Assembly: GCA_002794775.1 (NCBI GenBank)
Contig: NBAY01000002.1
Span: forward strand, 744,001 to 808,000
Direction: 5' to 3'
Length of the DNA stretch: 64,000 nucleotides
Origin: Porodaedalea pini
Taxonomy: Eukaryota > Basidiomycota > Agaricomycetes > Hymenochaetales > Hymenochaetaceae
Both the position numbers and the translations under genes were made by a program. The notes beneath the pieces are model-generated. The model saw nothing but the letters and a program-made list of their open reading frames with translations, did no database searches and was not told where the DNA came from. This document shows positions 45,264-55,837 of this stretch, piece by piece (position 1 is the first letter of the stretch; each line of letters opens with the position of its first letter).

Positions 45264-48185
45264 TTAATCCAACTCCTGCAAGGATCGCCGTAGATACTGA
45301 ACCCGATCTTCTACGATGTCCAGTGCCCTATTGAGGTCGCCGAGCTCTAATGCCCAGTCCTCACCCACGGTCGGGACTGACTTAGCAAGGAACTCGTTTG
45401 ATTGTCTCATGGGGCCCAATTGCCGCTCCTCCGTCAGCGCCGCAACGATGCTCGCAACCCACTTCTTCTGCTCATCCACCTTGATCTTCTCCTTTCTGCG
45501 CCCAACCTCCTCTCGCCTCCCCACCATGATGAGCGTCCACAGGTTGCTCAGCACGAGCACGACGATGACGAAGTACAGGATCGTCGTACTGCTCGACTGA
45601 TCCCATGCATCGCTTACGAGGTCGAGCGCGCCGAGCGTCGACTGCTTCGCGACCTTCCACGCGCCCATGCACGTGTCGAACGCCCACTGCGTCGCGCGCT
45701 GGTTGCGCTCATGCTCGCGCCGCTTGCTCGCTTCTTCTTCTGAGAGCGGAGCACCCCCTACGCCACTTTCTTCTTGCTTCGAAGGGCCCACAGCTTCGAC
45801 AACGATAGGTGACTTAACGACGTCCTCCATGCCCTCTGGTACAAATTCGTTTAAGTGCTCAGCGATGTATTTCCGCATGGCGCGCTCCAGGTCGGCATGG
45901 TATTGCTTCTGGCCATCGATGGCAGAGCTATTGATCATAGCTTTTTGGATAAGACGATTCAGTACCTGCCCATTAAAATCCATAGATGCTGAATAGCCCA
46001 CATTTAATGAAGCTCCGTCCCGTCCACTCCACTTGCGTGGTTACGATGACCTTCGTCGTTGCGACGCTCGCCCACATTATACACGTGCGCGTTTTGACGG
46101 AGAACGCGCCTCCACTAGGCACATCCGGCGTGCGGGTCGTCGTTAGCGTGGAAATGTAATTTTCGAAATCGCAGTGCACCGTCTCGTCTACAAGCTCGCA
46201 TTTTGTCTGTTTTACGACGCCGTTGAGGATTTTGATGTACGAGAACTTGCGCGAAAGGAGGTTGGTCTCAGGATCTGGAACCCAGTCTGAAATCTGCAAG
46301 TCTGTTAGGTAAATTTAAAAAAAGGCAATCAGGGATGAGAGACTAGAAAGAAGGGACATAATTGATGGACCTTTCAAATTTTGTTCCTCCCGCATGAAAT
46401 CCTTGATGAACCCGCTCGCGAACATCAAGTTATATATCTTCTCCGGAGTGCCCGGAAACACCGCAACCATCGCCGTCTCTGGATAGTGCGTGTTCTCTCT
46501 ACCACATTTACACTCCGTCGTCTTATTCACCAGAGGGCTCAGAAGTGACGTCCCTGTCGTCGACGTACCACCTTCTCTGAGTATGACCGCATCATCCAAA
46601 GAAACGCGGGCGCTCATGTCGCCGGAGCGAATTGACTCAGCGTCGGGGCGCGCGAGGCGCCAGATATTGTGAATGACGTCGTACGTAGTATCGCGCGAGA
46701 GGAACGACGCAAAAGTATACTTGGCGGTACGCGTCGTGATCTGAATGGCATTTGGGATGAAGAGCGCTGTCATTCGCTTGTCGATTGATATTATTTCATA
46801 AACAGGGATAATTAACTGGAGAGAATAAAATCAGTGATTAGCTGAAGGAGGACTTCGAGCAAACGCACGTCTGTGATCCACCCAAATATGTTTGCGTGAA
46901 AGCAGATATGGTTTTCTGATATGTACAGACGTCCTTGGATGAGGATTTCGCGTTGAAGGGCACACCCATAGTCTGAGATGCCTTTAAAAATTATAGTACG
47001 CAACGAGAGAGAAAGGACCGCACCTTCAATTAGATAATCTCCCTCTGGTACCTGCGGGAACATGTCATGAAAGTCCGCATTCCGCTTATTACTGGCGACT
47101 GCGAAACCTGTCACAGGGATTTCATCATCAAGATCCAGCTCGTCCTCTGAGCCCGAGCTCAGGTCCGAGTAGAATTGCTCATTTTCCTCCTGAGTCGTGA
47201 GCGAGCGCCCATGACTAGCATTCGAGGAGCGGCGCGCATGCGAGACGGAGCTGTGCAGCGGGCTTTGTGGTTGATGGCGCGGTGGTGAATTGGGTTGGGG
47301 CGCGAACTGCGCGAGTGACTGCGCAACGGCAGGATTCGCCATTGCAAGTCCAGAGGCAGCGATTGCACTCGCTAGACCTGTCGGCTTGCGCTTCTTGCTG
47401 GAGCCCACCGATCCTCGCCGCCATGGCATCTTCTTGTTCGACGACACGGCAGACGAGATAGAGGCGGCATCCGAGTCCCGCTTGCGAGGCTGCAAGGATG
47501 CTTGTGAGGTCGTGCTCGTCGACGGTTGTATTGCATCAATTTCCGCTGGCGGTGGGAAGGTCGTGGTCGTCGGTGTGCTGTCGGACGTAGGCGATTCGAC
47601 GAGGATCATCGTTTTAGGCGGAGCCTCGATCTCTTGCGTCGACGGGACTGAGGGAACGCTCTCTTGTGCCTGATGGTTCTTGAGTGACTTGAGCGACTTT
47701 GTCGAGAGTTTTCGCCTGACCAAGTGTTCGAATCCGTTGCTGCTGCTCTCCTTTGGTAAACCAGACTGGTGGGAAAGGGCGGGCTCAGGAAGCTGAGGAA
47801 GCTGACCAAGATCAATGCCCAGTCCCATCGCCGGATTCGCTGGCAGAGCGCCTTCCGGACTCGTCGTCTGTGGAATGCTAATGACGTCCTGCAATTCTCG
47901 CTGTGGAGTCGACGGTGTAAGTGACGCGGAGCGTGCGCGTCGTGGGGAGTTTGAACGATGGAGACTGCCGGGCGTCGACGGTTGGATGGGCGAGTTGTTG
48001 TTCGAGGTGGTGACAACGACAGAGGGCGGGGTGCTGTTAGTGTCAGTAGTACCAGAGACAGTACTAGTACTACTGCGCCCGCGAAGGTGACCGACGTCGG
48101 AAATCGTGCGTGCGCGAGGAGGGCCGTCATTGGGTGAGAGCGTACCGTTGGCCTTGACGAATTTCGAGAGGAAGTTGGGCGCCAT
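45264..48185 (-). CDS. GRAM-VASt membrane-contact sterol transfer protein (Lam/Ltc family)
   Basis: The start is the ATG at 48183-48185 (MAPNFLSKFVKANG); the frame extends upstream only through TTG. A long Ser/Pro-rich N-terminus leads to the GRAM domain (FHDMFPQVPEGDYLIE, then YGCALQREILIQGRLYISEN and ICFHANIFGW). The following exons carry TALFIPNAIQITTRTAKYTF, then the VASt lipid-binding domain (TAMVAVFPGTPEKIYNLMFA, SDWVPDPETNLLSRKFSYIK, KVIVTTQVEWTGRSFIK). One membrane segment (TTILYFVIVVLVLSNLWTLI) and a C-terminal coiled stretch follow. This order is that of ER-anchored Lam/Ltc (Ysp2/Lam6-like) proteins, which move sterol between the ER and other membranes at contact sites. Six or so short introns interrupt it. 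Confidence 0.9.
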
Positions 48186-49825
48186 CGCTGTCGACGACAG
48201 CAAGGTGATGTCTACTTTCCAGAAATAAAATCACTCGTATAAACGGGATCACGTCCCTCCTCGACGGAATTAGTTTCTTCTTCGTCGCGACAGTCGATGA
48301 GCGAGACGCGTCGAGTGCGAGTTTGTCGTTCGCAATCAAAAGCTGCTTGGCACGCGGCCTCCTTGACTGTCGATCACCGTCATGCTGCGGAGCCAAAATA
48401 ATATATTGAGTTCTCCTCTTCAACTGCGTAAGAAATATGCTTATTTTTCTTTAAAAGAACGGTCTGGAGCCGTAGCGACGGTCATTGCTTATCTGCAGAG
48501 GCTTATAAGTGTCGTCGTGAAACCATGCCATTTCCTGATTCCTTTACAGTCCGGCTCAATCTGTGCTCCACCGAGTTAATGCGTAACGGCTGACTGCTGC
48601 ACTTGCGATAAAGGCATTTCAATCATTAATTGAATCCATAATCTCTGTGATACACGTCAACTAGAAGCAATCATATTTACGCCTGTTTTTCCCCTATCGA
48701 CGCTTCAGTGATCATGGAGGGCAAAGATCAAGACGGAAGCCTAGTTATCCTGCGCTAACGCCTCGCATTTCCATCCAATGCTGGCCAACCTCCCAATGGA
48801 TGCTGATAAATGTCGACGTCAAAATCATGACCATCACCCTCCGAGAATAGCACATTGCATATACATGTCTCCTTACCACCTAGGGACTCTATGCAAGTGA
48901 AGAAATGCTCAGGGAATCTCGCAAGCCGATATCAATGCTGCTCTGAATGGAGGACTGGGCGAACTGAAAGCTACTCCCTTGGCCTCAGCTTAGTAGGCCG
49001 CACCCTTTTCTCATATAGAAGTTGAGGACTTGCTAATATATTTCACTTTTAGGGCCAATGAAGTCGGATACAACGCTGCTATGCGGATCAGTACTCCGGG
49101 AACAGACTACAAAGTACTTATGACTCTGGCTCTGTTAACTTGTAGGTGACTGTGTGTTGCCAAGACGGGCAGTAGAGGCCGTCAAACACCCTGCCCTCGT
49201 CTTTCGTCGACATTAGGGAAATCTTTCAGGCCGCGTATGGCTGCGATAACGTCTCCGGCAACATCGTCACGGACAATATAAGCTTTGCGGGGCTCAGTTT
49301 TGTGAACAAGGAGAGCGTGGACTTCAAATTTTCGAGAGACATATCGCCGTTTGACGACTTCAAGGACCATTGCACGGTCAACGCTTTCGGAGCAGGACGT
49401 ACTTCCATCCGCTGAATCGTCTGCTCAGGCCAGCTCGGCCTCAGCCGTCATCAGGTTCTTAAAAGTCGTGGAGGGGACGAAAGACGTTCAGGTCACGTTT
49501 ATCAGAGTTTTTCGCGACTGGGCAGCCCGGCCAGCTTTTTTTGGTGGCGGTGCAACAATTGAACTTTATTTCGACTAAACAAAGGGATCGATCACGTGTT
49601 GGATTTTGTTTACTTGTATTTGAGACGCGTTTCTTCGCTTCGATCGACGCGTCTTTCTCGCGTATCACGTCAATCCTTAACTTATAGACCGCGCCTAGCA
49701 AAGTCAATTATCAACAAGTGCTCAGGTTCATTCTATGGATCAGGTTCAAGCATTCGAGAAAGCAGAGAGTGCCAGCCCAGCTAGAAACTCACGTGCGACT
49801 GTCAGCCTGGACTCTAACGAAAAGA
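48186..49825. other. Gene-poor region
   Basis: About 1.6 kb without a secure gene. A minus-strand frame from about 49430 to 49182 (with an internal ATG at 49370 and the words VVKRRYVSRKFEVHALL) is open and protein-like in composition, but has no recognised motif and no clear 5' exon. It may be a remnant gene. Confidence 0.4.
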
Positions 49826-49832
49826 TATAAAA
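49826..49832 (+). promoter_or_regulatory. TATA box upstream of the exon-like repeat region
   Basis: TATAAAA at 49826-49832 (context GATATAAAAGACGG), followed by a pyrimidine-rich stretch and the repeated exon-like units from 50206 onward. Confidence 0.45.
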
Positions 49833-50205
49833 GACGGGCAAAATGCGCCTCCTAACCCCCGTCAGCCTCTCGATCCCTTCCTCAGACCATCATCACCCGC
49901 GCTGGTCGCTGGTGATTGTTGCTCGTCTGCGTCTCTGGATCTGAGCTTCGTCAATGGCTGTCCACCCCCCCCCCCCAACAGAAAATTAAATAACCCTCAC
50001 TCCCCTCATGGCTCCTTGGTTCCTTACTCCGCTTCTGTCAACATCATCCTCTTGCTCGTCTCTGTCTGCCTACGATAGCAAGTTGAACGTGTCCGATTAG
50101 GATGTCCTGGTCCTCGCGATACTCGGAGCTATCGGCACTGATGGTACGTCGACATGATGTCGAGGGCTGGCTGCCACTCGTACCCAGTGGCTAACTCTTC
50201 TTTTA

Positions 50206-50620
50206 GGTGTGCGCCCTAACACTAGTACACCACCGCTGCCTGGATCTTCGTGCTCGTTGCTGGGATCGTCATTCGAAGAAGTTGCTGCCACCCATGGAGG
50301 CTAGACAGACTGGTGCTGATGGTACGTCGGTGGTATACAGGCTGATGACTATGCGCTGTGATGGCTGACTCTCGGATAGGTGTGCGCCTTACACTAGTAC
50401 ACCTCAACACTCTGATGTCATGCCTTCCTGGGTGGGTCGTCGTTCGGAAATGTGCTGCCACCCGTGGCACATGCGAGGGAACGGTTCTCTGATGGTATGT
50501 GGATATTCGAAGATTGCCACTTCGGAGGCTGACTACGCAAACAGGTGTGCGCCTTACACTAGTACACCTCAGCGACCCGATCTCGCACTGCCAACCATGC
50601 GTAACGACATGCACAATGAG
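50206..50620 (+). repeat. Tandem exon-intron-like units of about 170 bp
   Basis: The core GGTGTGCGCCNTA(A)CACTAGTACACC recurs at about 50206, 50379 and 50544 (spacings 173 and 165 bp). Each unit also shares a (T/G)TTCG(G/A)A...TGCTGCCACCC(A/G)TGG block and ends CTGATGGTANGT. Each core is preceded by a polypyrimidine or AG context and a CTGAC/CTAAC branch-like word, so every unit looks like an exon followed by an intron. The joined exons do not hold one open frame, so a noncoding transcript is the simplest reading. Confidence 0.55.
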
Positions 50621-50869
50621 TAAGTGATGCGTATGGCGACGTCTCTTTGGCTTGAGGCTGATACTCGGATCTTGTTTAGGAGCTCTTCAGAGCTCTTCCG
50701 CCTGACGCATTAACAACTTCGATCGCGACATTCTCGACTCTGCTTGGCCAGACGCCTTGAGGTGCAAACGCGACAAGGGCTTTGTTTGGAACTCGCTTTA
50801 AGAAAAAGAAAAAAAGGAACCGCCGAAGACGTCATTCACTCCCGATCTTCTATCGACACTGTCCATCAG

Positions 50870-52056
50870 TCTGCGGCCATTTATATTCGTGAAGGAGGGG
50901 CACGCGAGGGCGCATATGCGTTGCTCGCGTGTCGGACTGGGGATTAAGTAGGGCTAAGCTCACGTCATAGCACGAAAGAACACATTCATGTCTTTGAACG
51001 AAAGAGTGTGTTCGCGCCACTAGACGAAAGAGCGCGCCCACGCCGTGTTCAATTTGCGCGGCCTTCCCAATTCCTGCTGCTGGTAATCTTCGGAGAACCC
51101 GGTGCCCCATTGCGGTTCTGCCCTTCACGCGCGCGTCCGCGCCTAGCGATTTTCGATTCGGATCCAATTACGGACCCTTACGGACACTGGAGTTCCGTGT
51201 ACCGAGCATAGCGCAGTTTGATCACCGTCTGCCTTCCCTGCTCGCCACCACGCCTCCGCTTTGCCGCGCCTGCGCTCCGCCTAGCGCATCGCACCCGGCC
51301 TGTGCCCTGGTTATCTTCAGGGTGCTTTATACCCCGTCCGGTCCTGTGGATCTGTCTGGCGATGATGAATTTTATGAAGGAGGGGGCATGCGAGAGCGCG
51401 TACGCGCTGCTCGCGTGCGGAATGGAGGAAAGGAGGGCATCGCACGCGTCATAGCACGCAAGTAAACGCTCACGTCGTTGAACGAAAGAGTAGCCTTGCC
51501 TCACTAGACGAACGACCATGCCCATGCTGTGCTCAATTTAGCGCTAAGCATCCGCCTCCACTCCTGCTGCTGGTAATCTTCGGAGAACCCGGTGCCCCGA
51601 CGACAATGTCGAACCATCATGCGCACGACGCGCCATCGCCGTTACGAAATCATCTCCGTGCTGCTCTTTGTGCATCCCTCTCTCTTCTCCAGGGAGCACG
51701 GCGCAGTCTGATCATCTGTCCTGTCCTGCACCTCTGCTACCTTGAGATATCTTGCGATGTTGATCGTCGCCTGACGTCTCGGTTTCAAGTGCACTGCACT
51801 CTGGCCATGATCTTTGCGCCTTCCGTTGTGTGGTGTCAGTTTCCACCGACGGATCATAGAGCACGGAGCACGTCAATCGCTGTTCAATTCAGGCCGTACT
51901 CGCTCATGGTCTCGCCGACCCTTTGCGACATTCGTCAAGGACACTTCGGCGCGCGTTGAGCACCGCGCACATGAATCATAAATCCTGCAGACTCGTTGGA
52001 CATTATGGAGCAATCGACCGTGAAGTACCGCTGGTAATCTTAGGAGAACCCGGTGC
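50870..52056 (+). repeat. Diverged tandem array of about 0.48-kb units
   Basis: The block CTGGTAATCTTCGGAGAACC plus CGGTGCC appears at about 51079, 51570 and (one base changed) 52029. Two longer copies share GAAGGAGGGG-CANGCGAGNGCG, CACGTC-TTGAACGAAAGAGT and CACTAGACGAA, and all show GC(A/G)CAGT(T/C)TGATCA. Spacing is 459-491 bp. No protein frame is preserved between copies. It is directly downstream of the exon-like repeats and may belong to the same locus. Confidence 0.55.
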
Positions 52057-52553
52057 TCGTCAAGAGAGTAGACTGGAAGGACGTTGCGCAAACTGATGTC
52101 GACGTCTCGCTCTTTTTGGCCTCCCAGCTCCAGCCGTACTTTTCCCGGCTTTCGCTCGAAAGAGGGCGAGACCACATGGAATTGAGTAAGTGGATAATCG
52201 CGCCCATTGCACGTCCCACTTCGGCCAAATTCTCTATTTTTCACGGTCAACACTCAGGTGAATGGTTTCGACGGATTCTGGTACTTACATTGGCTATGCA
52301 AAGACGTCCATGTAGTACTATTATTGTGCTTGCACGAAGCGCCCCTATGCGCGTGCATTGCATATCTTGTATTCTTATTGCAATGGAACTGTGTTTGGGA
52401 GAAACATAAGTGTGATAGCGTAACACGAGAATAAGAAATTAACGAATAGCCTCTGCGGTGGCAGGCAGGCAGTGACGAGACAGATCAAAAAACAAGGCGC
52501 GTTTGCAGATCCAGTCAATCTACTACTACTCCTCATCACCTTACCTGTAAAAT

Positions 52554-53761
52554 ATGCCGCCTTGGAACTCTGTTAAGACAAAGGTGCCAATGATTTCAAT
52601 ACTAGTAGCTACTGCAACTGACAGCTTCATTAGGTTCAACTCCGGTACGTTGGATAACGCAGCACAACTAGTGTCTTCTAACTCGCGCGCGTCAGGATTG
52701 CTATCCAGCGCCTCCGCCTGCTACAGGAAAAGAAGGAGGCGCAGGCCAAGACGGCACGGAGAGATATCGCGACTTTACTAGAGCAACGGAAGCTTGAGAA
52801 GGCTCGAGTGAAGGTCGAGACCAGTGAGCATTGTTGTGATCGATGCATTATATCCTGCTCGAGCTGAAACCCGTTTGAGTGACCAGTCATCAACGAAGAT
52901 ATTTACACTGAGCTTCTGGAACTGCTGGAGCTGTACTGCGAGCTTCTTCTTGCACGCTTTGGTTTGCTTGAACAGAAGTAAGTGCGCTCTCATATTCTTA
53001 CTCCCATTCACTGAACAGGCAACTCGATTAGCGCGCGTGAACCTGACCCAGGGGTCAGCGAAGGTGTCTGCAGTGTCATTTATGCTGCTCCTCGAACAGA
53101 ATTAAAAGGTTCGTTCAGATCCGCAAAACACTACGCTTTTCGTGCGATTATTCTCCTGGGCAAGCATACTGAATCTATACAATAGAACTGCATGTGCTGC
53201 GGGACATGTTAATGCACAAATACGGCCGAGACTTCTCCATCGCGGTGATGGATAACAAGGATGGCTGTGTGAGCGAGCGGGTGCGCAGTGTTCTCTACGT
53301 GTGATTCTTATCACCTTCTGAATCTCCATGTCTAGGTCATGAAGAAATTGGCCTTCCATACTCCACCTGAAGAGCTCGTAGATGCGTATCTGACGGAGAT
53401 TGCCAAAGGTTACGGCATTGATTGGGCCCCTGAGCCGAAGGACAACGATGACTCCGTCGGCGGAGGAGGGCTTAAGGTACTGGTGTGCTTGCAATTATGA
53501 TTCGAAGGGTCACTCATTATAATGTGCGATTCGCAGGAGCCTTCCGCAGCCCCTTCTTACGAGACGCCGCTCCTTGCTAGTAGCAAAATCGCAGCAGACG
53601 ACAAAGTGCCAACGCTTCCTACCATCCCCCCAACCGAAGACTCGGACAAGTCAAAGCCTCCGTCGAAGACTGCAAGCCCAGCTTCGGCTCCAGCGCCGAA
53701 GACACCCGAGGATGATTTCGCATTGCTTGCGAAGCGATTTGAGGCGCTGAAGAAGCGATAG
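52554..53761 (+). CDS. IST1: IST1-like ESCRT-III regulator (265 aa)
   Basis: Eight exons (52554-52583, 52634-52644, 52696-52823, 52887-52977, 53032-53108, 53186-53280, 53336-53476, 53537-53761) total 798 nt. The second exon is only 11 nt and encodes VQLR. The joined protein starts MPPWNSVKTKVQLRIAIQRL, the hallmark of IST1, and continues with LQEKKEAQAKTARRDIATLL, YTELLELLELYCELLLARFG, LHVLRDMLMHKYGRDF and VMKKLAFHTPPEELVDAYLT. A Ser/Pro-rich linker follows, and the C-terminus DDFALLAKRFEALKKR is a MIT-interacting motif for Vps4. The protein regulates ESCRT-III disassembly at endosomes. Every exon join preserves the frame. Confidence 0.95.
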
Positions 53762-54311
53762 CTGTGCGATCCATCTCCTGTTGACGGTAAGGACGAAGCG
53801 AAGATGTAGGGCTGTCGAGCAGTCTTTTTTCGTGTTGTAAACCAGATGTGAAATATTTGATTCGGAAGCATGGATGTTGCTGCGACCCCAGCAGCAGCAT
53901 CATCAGCCAGGTTTATGCCATTGCCTAATACTTGGCGAGCCATCGCCCTCGTCCACCTGATCTTCAATCCACTAAGATTATCCACTTGCTTAACAGTTCG
54001 GATCGGCGTCGCCAATCTCAATAATATCGTGGCTCTGCGAGCCAAGCTAAATGATAGTAGTCTGCGAAGACCAACTTCGCACAGCCTATGTTCTCGTTAG
54101 CACTATTCTGAGCCTGATTGTTGGATTCGACGGCGGCGCCGGCGGTGGTAGAAAGTTGGCGAGGACAACGAAGTCAATGTCCTCCGCCGTTCCGAATTGC
54201 AACTAGAGAAGGATTGGAAGACCGCCAGGCGGGCCCGTCATATACTAGTGTACATTCCTTTCTTCTCCGTTCCATCCCTCTCCGTCTTTTCCCACCGAGG
54301 CATCGGCGGAC
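53762..54311. other. Intergenic region, no gene seen
   Basis: 550 bp after IST1. The antisense frame over IST1 extends into it but has no support. Confidence 0.45.
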
Positions 54312-54941
54312 ATGGGCGGACTACTATCCAAATTTTCAAGGGCTGGTGACATCAGTATTCACCAACCTACATTCGAGCTTAAGAACCACTGCTGGCAAGA
54401 GGGTACTTCGGGTATCCGCCTTCCATCAAACGACTCTGTTGAGACCGAGGTCTCCTCACCGCCGATATCGAAGGGTCTATGTAATTTAGGCTTCATTTCG
54501 CAGGATGCAATGGAAAAAGAGCGGATTCACGCACCTTTATACTTCCTAACTGGCTTAACCTCTTTTGTACGTTTTCAATGCATTTCTCTTACTAGATGAA
54601 CGGGATGATGAACGAGAGGAAATGGATGCAGGGGCTGTTAGAGCGGTAGATTGAAATCTCCTTGACTTGGAGGTGGTCCGATGACCGCATTTTGTTAGGA
54701 GTTCTCCGAGTCTTGATTCCCTACACGTCCTCAGGACACGATCATTTGTCTTAACATGTAGGAAAGAGGCGCATATAGTGGTCATAATAACCAGATCTCT
54801 GCGCTTTGTGCTTAAGAGGGCGATGGACGTTCCCCTCAGCGTTAAATCTGCTTTCGAACGCCTGCTTAGCACTGAAATCGATTCACGGACATACGTGGAT
54901 AATGAAGTTTTCAAATTTGCTCACACGGCGGCAAGGCATTA
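54312..54941 (+). CDS. Unresolved hypothetical gene or pseudogene
   Basis: An ATG at 54312 opens an 85-codon stretch beginning MGGLLSKFSRAGDISIHQPT, hydrophilic, with LPSNDSVETEVSSPPISKGL. Further exon-like pieces lie downstream: LDERDDEREEMDAGAVRAVD (about 54590-54650), and an open run ending SAFERLLSTEIDSRTYVDN plus EVFKFAHTAARH with a stop near 54941. Plausible introns between them are only 26-29 nt, too short to trust. MGG at the start would fit N-myristoylation. I recognise no family. It could be a real gene with unusual splicing, or a decayed one. Confidence 0.3.
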
Positions 54942-55837
54942 GCATCGCTCGAATTTGACCAAGTGATACTTACGAAAATCGGTGTGGACTCCCACAGACA
55001 GAGTGCCCTACGCGGCTCGGTCTCGGGCTTGCTCCGTCACAGAGAACATTGTGCGCGGGAGGTTTAGAACTCGGAAAAATTGAGCATTAACAATTTATCA
55101 GTGCTGCAAAATAGAGTTCTCAGTTTGAGCGGTGCGTATCATCTGAGTAAGGAAGGTTATTTGACTACCTGGAGACGATCAATATTAATGATATGTTTTG
55201 GTATTTCTGCCAGTGATAGTGTCTGAAAATAGCCATAGATCCAAAGTACCGGCGGTGCTCAGGGTGCTTGATGAATTTTTCCAATGAGAAGAGCTCCGGA
55301 AGAGCGCCCGGAGTTTCTAACGTAGACTCGGAGCAGTATTGACTTTTCCATCTTGGCAGGATCGTAGCTTTTTTTGCTAGCGGTACTCAATACCAAAGCA
55401 CTAGGACACATACAGAAAAGGTGAACCGAGATTGCAGCCAAAGTCCTGGATAGTCCAGAGATTTCTCGTGTCATTGTGCATCATGATGAGGAAGAACTGT
55501 TTGGCGACTCCGATCCAGCTGTTTCCTGAGAAAAAAAAGGAGACGCATCGAACCCACCCGAAGCACGTGTATTCTGGATATTACGATTATGCGAAAAGGA
55601 GAGTTTCAGTCCAGAATCCAAAGCTTTGTTGACCCTTGGTTCAAGACCGTAGTAGGATGAACTGCATTGATAGAAGGTGACAACCGGTGCACGTGATGAA
55701 AGCTGCCGGAAAGGAAGCCCTCGTCCGACGATCGACCCGGTACCATCTGTAACCGTTCAATAAAATACGGAGGAACTGTATTTTATTTGGTTCCGTATAA
55801 AAGCTGATGTCCTCATGTTCGCTTCCCTATCACCCTC
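54942..55837. other. Intergenic region with promoter of the methyltransferase
   Basis: About 0.9 kb, no gene. The last 80 bp hold an inverted repeat and a TATA box listed separately. Confidence 0.5.
55759..55802 (+). promoter_or_regulatory. Inverted repeat and TATA box of the methyltransferase promoter
   Basis: AATAAAATAC (55759-55768) and GTATTTTATT (55778-55787) form a perfect 10-bp inverted repeat with a 9-nt spacer. TATAAAA follows at 55796-55802, 36 bp before the start codon. The position suggests a dimeric regulator site. Confidence 0.5.

Noticed and set aside
53557..54045. 162-codon minus-strand frame over the IST1 3' end
   Set aside because: It is opposite conserved IST1 sequence and shows no motif of its own.
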